A stretch of DNA of 64,000 nucleotides, from the NCBI GenBank assembly GCA_023213395.1, contig CM041465.1, positions 139,507,741 to 139,571,740 of the forward strand, given 5' to 3'. Numbering within the stretch: position 1 is the stretch's first letter; every line of letters begins with the position of its first letter. The notes below the pieces were generated by a model. It was not told where the DNA came from and searched no databases. It saw only the letters and a list, made by a program, of their open reading frames with translations. Below are positions 23,146 through 35,580 of the stretch, piece by piece. The stretch comes from Cycas panzhihuaensis (Eukaryota; Cycadophyta). Both the position numbers and the translations under genes were made by a program.

Positions 23146-23329
23146 TGTATAATATTCTAGTCAATGACTCTTGACTAGATAAGACCATCTTAACCTTTCA
23201 TCAAACTAATTCCCATCCATTGGCTACTACCGAGTGATGTGATGATACTATTAATTATCTAATTCATTAAAAATAGCTAGTAAATTCCAATGATAAGGTC
23301 AAGCTACATGTAAGGGCAATTTCTTGACA

Positions 23330-24480
23330 GTACTTTCTCATAGAGGACGCACTGTATAAATGATCCTTTGATGGGGTGTTATTTCATTGTGTGAACCTAA
23401 AGGAGACTAATCAAATCCTCTGTGAATGCCATGATGACATCTGCGGAGGTTATTCTAGAGGCCAATCCATAGCCCAACATATACTGCATATGGGTTTTTA
23501 TTGGTCAATGTTATTCCAAGATAAACATACATATGCTTAGTGTTGTCGTAGGTGCCAAGAGTATGCCAACATTATTTGACAACCTTTTGAGGCATTACAT
23601 GTGAGCATCTTTCCATGGCCTTTCTCCAAGTGGGGCCTAAACATCATCGAGGTAATCACCCTTTTATCTTTGCCCCAACATAAATTCATCTTAATAGCCA
23701 CAAAGTATTTTACTAAATGGGCCAAAGCCATTCCTTTATCTTCAATGAGGGGTAAAACTATTGCCACTTTTATATTCTAACATATCATTTTCTATTTCGG
23801 GATTCTTGACATCCTCATCATAGATAATGGAATCCCATTTTGTAACAAGGAGATGGATGAACTTTGTTAGTGATTCAAAATTTCTCATAAGACCTTATCC
23901 CCCTATTACCCTAAGGCCAATAGCAAAATTAAAGCTTTTAATAATATTCTAATTAATATTCTTAAGAAGATTATCACTTAATCCTAATAGGATTAATACC
24001 TTTAGCTATATTTGGCTTTATAGGACTACTATACCTTGATTTGAATGGATATAAGAATGACCCTATTCTCCCTAGTCTATGGATCCAAGGGAATAGTTCC
24101 CCTCATAGTTGAAATCCTGTCCTTAAAGTCTCTCTTAAGGATTTCACCAATAAGGAATTACTACATCAAGGTCACCTCCTTGACCTTAAAGCTTTAGATG
24201 AAAAATGCCTAGTAGCATACCAAGCCAACTTGGCATCTAAAGCTTAAGCATAGAAGATGAATGATAAACATTTGCATCTACATCCTTTAATCCCCAAGGA
24301 TCAAGTCCTTAAATTAGAATATCTACATGATTTTCTCTCTAAATTTAGCCACAAGTAGGTGGACCCTTTTGTAGTTATCAAGAGACTTAATAATGGCACC
24401 TATAGAATTTCCATGCTAGAAGGCCTTAAGTTTGATAAGGTTGTTAATGGTCAGTACTTCAAGAGGTTCTATAGCTAAGC
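23330..24480 (+). pseudogene. Element B integrase, decayed
   Basis: An HHCC finger is readable (HDDICGG..., HILHMGFYW, CCRRCQ at about 23430-23560). The core reads WPFSKWGLNIIEV where the family has WGMDII: the first catalytic Asp is Asn. The second is kept in IIDNGIPF. The catalytic Glu region reads NSKIKAFNN for NGQIEAFNK, so Glu is Lys. LVYGSKGIVPLIVEILSLKS follows as in Tat integrases. Two of three catalytic residues changed by G-to-A type substitutions, plus stops, make it inactive. It ends near 24480, and no chromodomain is seen. Confidence 0.88.
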
Positions 24481-24924
24481 CTCCTCCCTTACCTCTGAAC
24501 ATCATCCACTAATGATGCTAAACTATGGAAACCATAACTCCTTTGATTTATTGAGTTCTTTCTCCTTGAGTATTCTTTGGGCATTACTCTTATATATTCA
24601 AGCAGCCTTGGGGCTCCTAACCCCCCCTTATGGGCCATGCTACCCATTTTTATGGCTTGCCACCAAGGTAACCCTTTGGTCATTTGCCCCCTATTCATGT
24701 ATACTTAGGGTGTATAGCCATTGGTGAAGGTTTTGATGCTATCATTGACCTATCTCTCTTCCTCCTAGCTTATACACCTTTGACCATCTACTAATGAGGC
24801 ATCACTACAGTAGATACCACCCCTGATCATACATATGTATTTGTTTGTTAGTATGTATCTCACATCATTTATATTAGTAGCATTCATCATCTTCTAAGAT
24901 TTAGAGTGAAGAGGTTCTATTATC
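24481..24924. other. Element B 3' untranslated region
   Basis: About 440 bases from the end of pol to the purine tract. Open frames exist on both strands (24489-24727) but neither has recognisable motifs. Confidence 0.5.
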
Positions 24925-24934
24925 AAGGGGGCAA
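24925..24934 (+). promoter_or_regulatory. Element B polypurine tract
   Basis: AAGGGGGCAA directly before the LTR start TGTTTCC. Confidence 0.75.
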
Positions 24935-26258
24935 TGTTTCCTAGCTTTTAAGAACAACATTGACATGATGACATGGGTAAGTACATGTATGCATCTTTAC
25001 TTTTATCACCCATCACATTTATTATGTTATTCTGGTTTATGTGATGTACTGATTAGGTAGTAGATGTGTGTTTACTTACATGATTAGCCTACCTATATCC
25101 TATTTTTTATATTGATAATGACTAGGACTCCTATCAAATGGCCTTAGAGCTTTGTGTTAGTTTCTTGATTAGAAAATGGACCTCCCCATATCCCTACAAC
25201 TTTCTTTTAGACCTATCATTATTTGTTTAGCCCTATTTCCTCTCTAGAACCATTAGTCACTTCTCATTTTAGGCTTTAGGATTGACCTTTGGGAGTTAGA
25301 ATGGCCTTACGATAGGATTTAGGCCCCGTTTACCCATTCTATTACTACATCATTATCTCTTTTGGTATAAGAAGTAGTATTGCAAAGTAATTTGTAGTAC
25401 TATAGATTTGTCTATGGTATGACTATTGTGGGTCCTGAGTGCATCTCCAATGGCTAAATAACTTTTTTATCATCGTTTTTGGTGGGCCTAACACACCACA
25501 TTAGCCCAAGCCAACTTATCATGCTCTTGGGCTCCTCATTGGATCTCCAATAATATTTTTATTCAAAATTTCTTAAGATTTGAAGCTCCCCTCCTTAACT
25601 TGATTTATGGTTTTGGGTATTGGTTTCTCCATATTATAGACATATAACCACCACCCCTCACACCTTGTTTTCTTCTATAAGAACCCTTAAGTTTGAGGGT
25701 AGGAGATCTTGGATTTTCTGTTCTTCTCATAGTAATGAATTGCTATTGGAATTTCATCTCAACACTCTTCCATCCTTCATGTGACTTGCATACTTTGAAG
25801 CTAAGGTGGTAACTTTGGAGATTAACCCTAAGAGCAATCAAGGAGGCATTAGAGAACTACTCATTGGGTGGTCATTGACTTCTCACCTCTTTATTGGCTT
25901 GGGCATACCCCTCTTACCTTGGTTTGTTGATTGTGAGACTCCTGTTACCCTTTCCCTCCATGCTTTTCTTTTTTAAGTTGCATAGGTAGAATTTCATGAA
26001 TTAGCAGTTTCTCTCTTGTTGTGATTGTAGAAGGTAGGGTTTAAATTTGTATGATCCCTCCTTCCCTTTTACTTATATCTTCACTAAGTTACAAGGTTTT
26101 CTTGGGGAAGTTTCCCTTAGTAAAACTGGGAAAACCACTTGTGTAGGGGAGGTTGTACCATTTTGAGGCACCTTTTCCCCCTTCTTGTCTCACATTTATT
26201 ACTATTCCTATTTCACTACCTAATATATATACATACATACATACATATATCTATACAT

Positions 26259-26293
<35 letters not shown>

Positions 26294-27451
26294 TACATGT
26301 TATATATTTATACTGACTTATTTTTATGCAAATAGACTTTAGAAGATTGTTATGGTAACTCTCCCTCTCTCTCTCTCTAATACTAACTTATAAGGACATC
26401 AGAGGAAGCATACCCTTCAACATTTACATTAGGGTTCAGAGCTAGGGTGTACCCTGACAAGGTAAGCATCCATGTCTTTTCATACTTCTAATTTCTTTAC
26501 TTTTTTATCTTCTTCCTTTGTTATTCTTCATTTGTTTTCTTTTTATTTAGGGTGGGTAAGTGGAGCCCCCTACTCTACTTCAAAGTGACAATATGAGCAT
26601 CCAAGGGGATGATGAGGAGAGATGAAAAGGAGGGATGCTTTCAACTACCAACTAAATCTGGGTACACCTCCTCCCCTTTTCCTCATCATTATTGGTATAT
26701 CACACTCTACTTCCTATTGTGGAAACTCTTTCCCCTTTTTTTCAAATTTTTTAGGATGTATCATTATTTAAGGAGAAAATATAGGAATCAAGAAGGATTT
26801 TTAGCATAATAGAGGGTAGAGAAAATTTAATTTATAAGAAGGAAGGTTAGTCTGATTTTTATCCTTTTCTAAATAAAGAGATTGAAAGCAAGGGTTTTAT
26901 AGGAGTAAGGTTAGGGTTCCCTCCTTTGTTTCCCCCTTAGTTGCACTATTTGTTTCTTTTCTTTATTTATTATATGTGCCTTTTTTTAATAAAAAGGAAA
27001 GGGAAAGAATGTTAAAGTAAAGGAGAGTGAGGTTGTTCACTCATTTTTTCCTTTTCTTTTTCCTCTTTTCCTTTTGTTCCAACCAATCTAAAAATGAAGC
27101 CAAACCTTACCTCTCATTGTTCTATGAAGTGGGCTTATGCCCATTTGGTCCCATCAACCTTCTCTCTCTTTTTCTCCTTTCTTACATACCAAATTAGTCT
27201 CTCATTAGGGGAGCTTTCCCAACCATGGTATTAAGGGGAATAGGGCACATCCCCATACCCTTATTCCTCTAAAAATCTAATCAAAGGGAAGAGAATTGTG
27301 CCTGCATGTCTTAAATCTACATCTAAAAGATATACAAGCATACTACGTAGGCCACCCAACACTCCATTACACCCCATTCTAAGTCCTGCACCCTAGGCCT
27401 TATTCTCCTTGGTGTTAGTTGTCTTAGGTATCCCTGGCAGGAGTGATCTCA
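24935..27451 (+). repeat. Element B 3' LTR (about 2.52 kb)
   Basis: Homologous to 9569-12126 and ends in GATCTCA. It contains (TACA)n and (CA)n at 26230-26289 in the place of the (TA)n of the 5' copy. A 5-bp target duplication TACCT follows at 27452-27456. Confidence 0.92.
26230..26289. repeat. (TACA)n/(CA)n microsatellite inside the 3' LTR of B
   Basis: TACA units at 26230-26245, then about 15 CA units at 26260-26289. The flanks match those of the (TA)n in the 5' LTR. Confidence 0.95.
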
Positions 27452-27456
27452 TACCT
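27452..27456. repeat. Target-site duplication of element B, right copy
   Basis: TACCT, against CACCT at 9564-9568. The codon CCT of A's frame lies in it. Confidence 0.75.
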
Positions 27457-28400
27457 AAAGACTAATATAAAATTGTCTTTCCAATACACCATAGCAACTT
27501 CAAATTTCATGTCATGCCTTTTGGATTATGCAATGTATTGGCCCCATTTCAATTCCTAATGAACAACGTATTTCTCCCATACCTTAGGAACATTTTTATT
27601 ATTTTCTTTGATGATATTCTCATTTATACCATAGGCATGGCCATTCATACTTGCCATTTAGAGACAATCCTAAAAATTTTGACTAAATACTAATTATATG
27701 CCAAGCTCTCTAAATGTAAGTTTGGTAAGTCTGAACTATGATACCTTAACCATATTATCTTCATGAAAGGTGTTCAAGTTAACCTTGATAAAATAGGAAT
27801 TATTACAAGGTAGCCAACCCCAAAAAACCTTACCTAGTTGCATACTTTCTTAGGGTTTATTGGATTCTATAGGCAATTTGTCTAGAATTATTCAACCTTA
27901 ATGATACCATTAACTAATTTACTCTAAAAAGATTCTTTCCAATGGTCACCTACTTTCCTAATGATGTCTTTATTCACCTTAAAGAAGTCATGTCCTCCAC
28001 TTTGGCCTTGGCTACACTAAACTTATCTCAACCATTCTAACTAGAATGTGATGCATTAGGTTTTGGCTTAGGTGTGGTTCTTATACATAAACAATACCTA
28101 ATTACTTTTAAAAGTAAAAAATTTAAATACGATGAGCATAGGTTATCAACCTACTAAAAAGAAATGAAGACCATTCTCCATGCCATTGAGAAATGGTGAC
28201 AATATCTTATTGGATCAAAATTTATTACCCTAACCAATCACCATAGCCTCTATCACCTATTAAATGAACTAGTTTTGTCTAAGGAATAGTCTAAATGGGT
28301 TGAGTACCTCTAGGTTTTTGACTTTATGATCACTTATAAGAAAATCCAAGACAAGGTAGTGGTGAATGTTCTTTCTTACCTCTCAACTAACTTATCCCTT
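27457..28400 (+). pseudogene. Element A reverse transcriptase (rest) and RNase H
   Basis: Continues the frame cut at 9568: KD..KIVFPIHHSNFKFHVMPFGL (in part), CNVLAPFQFLMNNVF, then FFDDILIYT with the catalytic Asp pair (about 27600-27640), then YAKLSKCKFGKSEL and TFLGFIGFYRQFV. RNase H follows with LECDALGFGLGVVLI (Ser to Leu after the catalytic Asp-Ala), FKYDEHRLSTY, LHAIEKW and NHHSLYHLLNE. VLSYLS closes it near 28390. Several stops and a frameshift near 27960 are present. Confidence 0.88.
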
Positions 28401-28479
28401 ATTCCTTCATAGGAATCCTCTATTCATGCCACCTCCTCAACCTATCCCACATGAGTATAAAAGCTAGATTAGGAAAATC

Positions 28480-29600
28480 AATCCCAGCCACATTATGAGA
28501 AATAGATCAACAACGTTCACACTAAAAAAATTAGTCTATATAGAACAATCTCCTTCTATATAGAAAGTGCATATTTGTCTACCTAGCCTTTAACTTTATT
28601 CCTCAAATCTTAGTAGAGTACCACTCTACTCTATTTAGAGGCTATTTTAAATTTGATGAATCTTATCAAAATATTTGTTTTAATTTTTTTGTGATACACA
28701 TAAAATCATCTATTATAATATTTATTTTGGAATGTGATACATATCCGCATAATAAAGTCCATACTAAAGTCCAACTAAGTATGTTATAACCATTCAATAT
28801 TTTGCAAGGGAAATGGCAAGATATTGCCATGGACTTCATCATAGGTCTACCTCTATCTATAGGGTATGACTCCATATTAGTGGTCATTGACTACGTGATA
28901 AAATATGCACATTCTTTTCTATTACACACTTCATATAAAGTATTATATATTACAATTCTATACCTCCAAATGATATTCTATTTACATGGATTTTTGTCAT
29001 CCAAAGTTTACCAACTTCTTTTAGTAAGAGATATTTTGAGCCTTAGGTACATTATTCAACATAAGTTTTATCTATCACCCCTAAATAGATAGCCAATTAA
29101 AAGTTCTTAATAAACTAATAAAAACTTATTTATGTTGTTATGGATATAAACACTAGATAAGATGGTCATCATGGCTAGCCTTAGTAAAATATTGGTATAA
29201 TTCCTCTCACCTCTTAGCCATAGGGATGTCTCCATTTATAGCTCTTTATGGTTACTCACTACCATCCCCCCATATATTAGCAACTAATCTCTATATCATG
29301 GTTATACAAAAAGAACTATAACATATGGACTAAATTCTAGGTACCTTTTAGCAAAAGCTAGTCATAGCTTAGAATTGAATGAAGTAGTTAGCATATGACC
29401 ACTATTTAGATTGTTCTTTTACCATTGGTGATCTTTATTCTTATGACTTCAATTATATAAGTAATAATCTCTCAAGTATCATGGAAATCATAAGCTTAGT
29501 CCTTATTACTATGGCCCAAGTCTTTTAACATGTTAGTGAAGTGGCCTATACTTTAGAACTCCTACCCAATACCAAGATCCCTAATATCTTCCATGTTTCT
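28480..29600 (+). pseudogene. Element A integrase, decayed
   Basis: YHSTLFRGYFKFDESYQNI (about 28620-28680) aligns with the EFHxTPxGGHxGxxKT finger region, and LECDTYPHNK with xxCDVCQRxK, one Cys having become Tyr. The core begins WQDIAMDFIIGLPLSIGYDS and ILVVIDYVIKYAHSF (about 28812-28920), keeping the first Asp. The later core is badly broken. The C-terminal tether EVAYTLELLPNT and NIFHVSYLKKCLG are clear at about 29535-29625. Confidence 0.8.
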
Positions 29601-29624
29601 TATCTTAAGAAATGTCTTGGTAAG

Positions 29625-29830
29625 GGTAAGATTCTATAAATAGTCCTTCCTATCTTGGATAAATAATAAACTCTTACTATTCCTCTAGAATGTATCTTAT
29701 CCAGTAGACAATGTCATCTCCAAAATAGGATAATTATTGAGCATTTGATATAGTGGGCTAGATGTAAAATATATGAGGTGGCTTGGGAATCAATAGATTT
29801 TATTAAGCAACATCCACATATCCTTTACTC
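29625..29830 (+). pseudogene. Element A chromodomain, decayed
   Basis: After the tether comes a stretch matching the chromovirus pattern of ILxxR...LxxRxIxEYLIxW...ATWE...I.xxxP: here ILSSRQCHLQNRIIIEHLI, VAWESIDFI and QHPHIL. This C-terminal chromodomain marks A as a chromovirus. In intact relatives it is thought to steer integration to modified histones. A stop follows EHLI. Confidence 0.65.
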
Positions 29831-30886
29831 CAGGGACTCAACATCTCAATAGAAGGGACCTATTACATGACTACATATAAATAATAGAACTAAAATACTA
29901 GCACTTATTGTTAAGATACTAGGAGGTTAAGTGTTAGTTATTAACTTTTGTATATGAGCCATTAAAACCACCAATGAAATATGAGGTTGTTTGGCCTACT
30001 AATAGGATTATGGTATAAAAACTCTCATTTTTCTATTGAATGGATACAAATTATAGAGAGAGGTTACTATATAATCATTTTCTCTTGTGAGATTGGTACC
30101 TCATTACTCTTTAGATCTCTTTTATGTCCATTAGAGCTTATTAGTATACTTCACTTCTATAATTCGATTCCCATTAACAATATAAGTGTTGTATTTCCTA
30201 TTTATCTTTTCCATTGTCATTTCTATATGTGAGAAAATTTGGGATAGTAACATCTAAGTAACTAAGTACTTTAGTATCTTTGTTTTTAAGTTTTAACATT
30301 TCCCATTCTTAATTAGGTGCTAATTAAATAACATGATAAATAGGTTCAAGAACTTTATATCCTTTAGAAATAATATCCCATAAATTTCTTAATTATAAAG
30401 TTTGATTCTCCTTGATCACCAAAAATAGTTCTTTCCATTAAACTAGAGAAACTTTTAAAATTTAAAAAACTAAAGAATATCCCATTTTACAAATGGAAAT
30501 AAATCATAACATGTATAAAAATCAGCAACAAGTATGAGCAAGTAATCATAACAATCAATCATACTTAGTGTATTAACCTATATGAATTCTACTTCTTAGC
30601 TTTCTCTCATGATTATAATATAATGCATTAGCTTTGAAGTAAAATTTTTCTATCAATATAGCATCAAAATACCTCAAATCATAGCTCAAACTACAGTACT
30701 CTGAGTTAGGATTCCAATAGTTTGGATGGTCTAAAAAATAGATTCCTAGTTGAGAAGATATTAATAAAATAATGTAGGTAGCTTTTATAGAAGTAAAATT
30801 AAACTTCATAGGGTTTAACCCCTCTTACTAACTGACGATTAGTCACATTAATGTTGTATAAAACTGGGGGATTAACCATTAGGAGG
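29831..30886. other. Probable 3' end of element A and flank
   Basis: A TATAAAA box near 30013-30020 and R/U5-like CT-rich text suggest an LTR, perhaps starting TGTTAAGATAC at 29909. No matching 5' copy was found, so the ends are not set. The 83-codon frame at 29981-30232 has no recognisable motif. Confidence 0.35.
30882..30886. repeat. Target-site duplication of element E, left copy
   Basis: GGAGG, identical to 37943-37947. Confidence 0.85.
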
Positions 30887-31336
30887 TGCTAAAATAGGTA
30901 TCATGTACAAAATCAACAGGAAATTATTAAGCATTCACAGAAAGAAATTAACATTGTACACGTACATATTTTTGGCAGGTGGAAAACCACTTCTGGGGAA
31001 GAAAAACCACCTCTAAAAGTATGAGTTTATTAGCTGAAATATCTTACATAGACTTGAAGATTAGAACTAACCAGAGATACCTTCTACATATCAAGCTAAT
31101 GATGGAAACTAGCCTTCAGGTAAGCTTATAACAGCCTCCTAGATTCCTAGAACAACCCTTAGAATCTAGGAGAGGCTAATTAAACAATGAGAGGTTTGTT
31201 GAAATGGGTAGTTGCTCATTTTAATGACCTTTACATAATAAATAATAATTAACATTAACTTTATTAAATGAATCTTTACATAACTTAAATTTATATTTAG
31301 ACATGTGATAAAAAAGTAACATTAGTTTTTTTAACA
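30887..31336 (-). repeat. Element E 3' LTR (450 bp)
   Basis: Plus-strand ends TGCTAAAATAGG and TTTTAACA; nearly the same sequence as 37493-37942. It contains the GGAAAACCxCTTCTGGGGA block common in copia LTRs. Confidence 0.94.
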
Positions 31337-31346
31337 TCCCCCTTTA
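31337..31346 (-). promoter_or_regulatory. Element E polypurine tract
   Basis: The minus strand reads TAAAGGGGGA directly before the TGTTAAAA start of the LTR. Confidence 0.75.
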
Positions 31347-31429
31347 ATGTTAACTTTTTGTACAATGAAGAAGATAAAGAAAGTCTTTATCATGTTGATC
31401 CCCCTTTGATGGAGACTTCTTTTATCTTT

Positions 31430-32882
31430 AGAAAATCTTACAGGTTTAGAAACTTAATTTCAGTTAATGACTTGGTAAGAATATCAGTAACCTATAAATC
31501 TGTAGGAAAATAAAGCAAATGAATAATATTGTTAATAACAAGATTATAAATAAAATGTTGATGTAATTCTATGTGTTTAGTTCTAGAATGAGCAACTGGA
31601 TTGGTAGCAATAGCAATAGCACCTTGATTATCAACTTTAATTTCTATAGAAGAGTTAAGAAACATACCAATTTCATTTAAGAGAGATTTGATCCAAAGTG
31701 CTTCTTTGTTTACTTTAATGAGTACTTGATATTCAACTTCGATTGTTGATAGAGCTAGAGCCTACATTTTTTTACTATACCATGTGATAGGTGAGGAATC
31801 TAAAAAAAACACATAAGTTACTATTAACTTACAATCATTTGAGTTGCCTTCCCAATCTGAATCAGTATACCCTGTTAAAGTTAGAGGATTACTACAAGAA
31901 TTATAAGTTAGGCCATAAAAAATAGTATTTTGAAGATATTAAAGAATACATTGAGCAGCTTTCCAGTGTGATTCATGTGGTTTTTACATATAACACGAAC
32001 ATAAAGTAACAACATAAGATATATTTAGTTAAGTATATGTTAAATAGATAAGGTTGCCAATAAGCTGCCTATATAAAGTTGGATCATAAAGTGGTGTAGA
32101 ATAATTAGTAGATAATTTAACTTATGATTGTAAAGGATTAGAATCTGGTTTAGTATTTTTCATGTTAAACCATTTTATCAGGTCTAAAATATATTTTAGT
32201 TGAGATATGGTTATTTTTGAATTATGTTAGTAAATTTGTAATCTGAGAAAATAATGTAGAAGACCTAGATCAGTCATTTCAAATTTATTCATCAAGGTTG
32301 TTTTTAGTTGATGAATACTATTATTTGAAGATCTTGTGATGATAATATCATCAACATATAGAATTAATATGGTAATATTCATATCTTCATGTTTAAAATA
32401 GAGATTTAGATTATTGATACATCTAGTGTATCCAATTTGAATTAGGTAATCATCAACTTATGTATACCAAGCTCGATGAGTTTGTTTCAATCCATAGATG
32501 AATTTCTTTAGTTTACAAACTAAGTTAAGGTTGTCAATAAAACTAGGAGGTTGAGTCATGTATATTTCTTCTTTGAGATCACCATTTAAAAAATGCTCTT
32601 AACATCTATTTAATGGATTTCCCAACCAAATTTGGCTGTTAGAGCAATAACAGTTTTAATAGTATTCATCTTTGTAATAGGTGCGAAGGTTTTATTATAG
32701 TCTATACCATTGATTTGAGAGAATCCTTTCATAATTAGGCGAGCTTTGTGTTTTTCAACAACTCCTGATAAATTAAATTTAGTTCGATAAACCCATTTAT
32801 AATCAACTAGATTTTTCGTTGGTGGAAGTGGAACAAGATCCCAGTTTGAATTCTTATTTAAAGCATTAATTTCAACTTGCAT
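31430..32882 (-). pseudogene. Element E reverse transcriptase and RNase H
   Basis: The reverse transcriptase opens at 32882 with MQVEINALNKNSNWDLVPLP, then VDYKWVYRTKFNLSGVVEKH and GFSQINGIDYNKTFAPITKM, open for 90 codons. The catalytic box near 32355 is intact as ILYVDDIIIT. RNase H (about 31990-31430) shows TIEVEYQVLIK, EALWIKSLLNEIG, VDNQGAIAIATNPVAHSRTK and TDILTKSL at the end. Stops and frameshifts lie between, mainly at 32050-32600. Confidence 0.92.
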
Positions 32883-33199
32883 GGATTACTTCTATATGGG
32901 ATTATTACTAGCTTATTTAAATGTTTTAGGATTATCATTGGCCATTAGTGTATAATTAGTTTGTAATTATTGAGAACATGTTCTACTAGTATCGAAAGGA
33001 TTACTTACGTCAGATCTAACATCGGTTAGAGTTTTCTTTGCCCATATGATCTATTTGTTTGTGACTATTTCTGTAGTTATAGGTTGAGATGAAGAACTAG
33101 CTTGAAAAGAAGGATCTATTGTGGTAGGTTTAGATAGAGTCTAATTCTAGACTTATGTGGATAAGGATTCTATAGTCTTAGGGTTAGCTTATTTTTTAG

Positions 33200-34400
33200 A
33201 GGAGTCAACCAAATAAGTGTTAGTTAACAGATTCTCAATAGAAAGTTCTACATAAGTAGAGGTTGAAGAGGATCCTTCTTTGTCAAATATTACATCACAT
33301 AAAATTGAGATTTTTATGCGTAACTGGATCTAAAAGTCTATAAGTTTTGCTCTCTTCACTGTATCCAATGAAGATGTATTTTTTACTTTTAGGATCAAGT
33401 TTCTTGTATTTTTCTTTGGGAACGTGTCCCCATGCAATACTTCCAAAGATTCTAAGATGTTTAACTAAGGGTTTTCATCCAGACCATTTTTGTTCTAGTG
33501 TAACATTTTGTGAAGATTTACTAGGTAACAGTTTAAAAGATAGTTGAAGTAGGCAATTATTTCTACCTATAACTTTAAGTCAAGATTCTTTGCATGTAAC
33601 ATGCATAGAGTCATTTCAACTAGAGTATAATTTTTACATTCAACAACACCATTTTGTTGTGGAGTGTAAGCAACAGAATGCTGGAATTAAATGCCATGTT
33701 TCTTTACAATTATCAGATCTAAAATTTTTAATTTTTAAGTTTGATTGATTTTTTACAACTGTTTTGAATTTAATGAAGATATCAAACACTTAATTACGAG
33801 TCTTAAGTATGTACACCCAATGTTTTCTCAAAAAATCATCAATAAAGGTGATAAAATAACAACTGCCAGAGTAGGAAGTTATATGGAATGGTCCATATAT
33901 ATCAGAGTGAACAAGTTCAAGTAGAACTTTTACTCTAAATTAGGTCTGATGTGGAAAGGAATCCATGTGTTGTTTACTTATTACGTAGGCTTTGCAGACA
34001 CCATAGACAGTATTTAGGTGGGGAAGATCATGAACCATGCCATGTCTTTTTAGATAGTAAAGTTTGACATAGCTAGTATGGCTAAACTATGCATGCCATA
34101 ATTTACTGGCTGGGTTAGATTTGACTATAATGGCATAAAAGGACTTTGTTTTAGTATTTTGTAAACTAGTTAAGCTATAAAGACTTATTTTATGATCAAC
34201 ATATCTAGAGGAAATAGATTTGAATTTATTTAATGGTTCTTTAATAATAAATTTATCTTACCAGAATTTGACAACAAGATCTTTCTGGCAGATTTGGTAA
34301 ACAGAAAGAAGATTTGGTAACAAACCAGGCATATAGAAGACATCCTTGATTGAACCATCTTTCAGAGTGACATCACTTGATCCTTTCACTTTGAGTTGGG
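33200..34400 (-). pseudogene. Element E integrase
   Basis: The zinc finger (about 34090-33960) keeps VCKAYVISKQH, where the second Cys of CxxC has become Tyr. The core starts near 33930 with LVHSDIYGPFHITSYSGSCY and FITFIDDFLRKHWVYILKT, with the first catalytic Asp present. FRSDN (about 33720) holds the second. The C-terminal part (about 33480-33300) reads HLRIFGSIAWGHVPKEKYKK and YIFIGYSEESKTYRLLDPVT. Stops are moderate. Confidence 0.88.
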
Positions 34401-34559
34401 ATCCACTTCAAAAAAAAATCTCTTCTTCAGAGTTAGTATCAAATTGATAATTGGATAAATTCTCCTGGTGTTCTATCATGTGATGGAAAACACCAGAGTC
34501 AAGAATCCATTACGGTGATATACTAAGAGCAATGAAGGAAGAGGTGGAAGAAGTTAAAG

Positions 34560-35580
34560 AATGATTATATAATTAGGATCGAGTTTGAATTCCCTTAGAA
34601 GCTTTCCAAGCTTCTGAAGCTATTCTATTTCTACAGACATCAATGGTGTGGCTTTTTTTATGGTAATAGGCACAACTGATGTTCTATGAAGGATTAATAG
34701 TGTTCTATTTTGGAAGAGATTATTTAGACGTATTCTGATATTTAGGTGTACTAGAGACTTAGTGTTGTTTTGATAACTAAGAGGTGGACCTCTATGAGGT
34801 TTTTGGAATTTTGGATTACTATTAAAGTTGTTCTGATATTTGGTTTTATTTTGAGGCTTAGTTTTAGAAAAGAAAGCCTGAGAAGAATCTTTTAATTTAC
34901 CTGTTTGAATTAACATCATTTGATATTCTATCAGTTGGTTTATCAACTGATTAAAAGTTATCAGAGGATTACCAGCTTGTTGTCTGGCAATCTTGAAAAG
35001 ATTAAAGTGTTTTGGTAGTTTGTTTATCATAAGATGAATAAGCGTATCATTGTCTTTAGCATGTGTGACTATTTGTTCTTTATCTCCTACTTTAATTGTA
35101 ATTTTAATATAGTTACCTAGATCTTTATTGATTAGTTGAATTTTGGATAAAAAGTCTTTGACTTTGGAAAAATCATCATAATTAAGGTCATATAATTACT
35201 ATTCTAGGACAACTAATTATTGTGTGTCGACCTTATCATATGTCTCCTTAAGAGTATTCCAGATAGTGGCTAGATTGTCTGTATCAGAGAACTACCGACT
35301 AATTTTTAGTGATAAAGATATTAGGATGGTGCCTAGGGCTGCATTAAAGTTCATCAGATATACCATATGGCTTTTTGAAGTTGTGTCTTTTGGTTTTTTG
35401 AATTTACCTGTTACATATCACCATATCTTCTGTTGTTTAAGTTGATGGGGAATGTGATTTCTCTAGTCAGCATAGTTTGAGCTGTTTAATAATGGAATCA
35501 GAATACAGGTGGTTGCCCTTAGCATTAGTGTCGTATTGGGAATTGAAAATATTGATTAGAAGTCTATTTGAGTCAAAAAA
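34560..35580 (-). pseudogene. Element E gag
   Basis: A 136-codon open part (35030-34620) reads MINKLPKHFNLFKIARQQ then a Lys/Asn/Gln-rich linker. The zinc knuckle, in a neighbouring frame, is CAYYHKKSHTIDVC near 34670-34630, with the second Cys changed to Tyr and Gly of GH to Ser. Upstream, KVKDFLSKIQ and an UBN2-like N-terminal half are broken by stops. It fits a copia gag placed before integrase. Confidence 0.78.

Larger units (their letters stand above)
9569..27451 (+). mobile_element. Element B: Tat-type Ty3/gypsy retrotransposon, nested in A and split by C
   Basis: The element runs from TGTTTCC to the CA at 27451, with LTRs of about 2.56 and 2.52 kb, a 5-bp target duplication, a primer-site-like sequence after the first LTR and a purine tract before the second. 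Without the 7.4-kb insertion C it is about 10.5 kb. Long LTRs, a proline/tyrosine-rich gag start, and Tat-like reverse transcriptase and integrase support Tat lineage. No chromodomain is seen. In one 90-base block the LTRs differ at about a dozen places, so it is old. Confidence 0.9.

Noticed and set aside
24489-24727. Overlapping 69- and 71-codon frames on opposite strands
   Set aside because: No motifs on either strand. They lie in the 3' untranslated region of element B.
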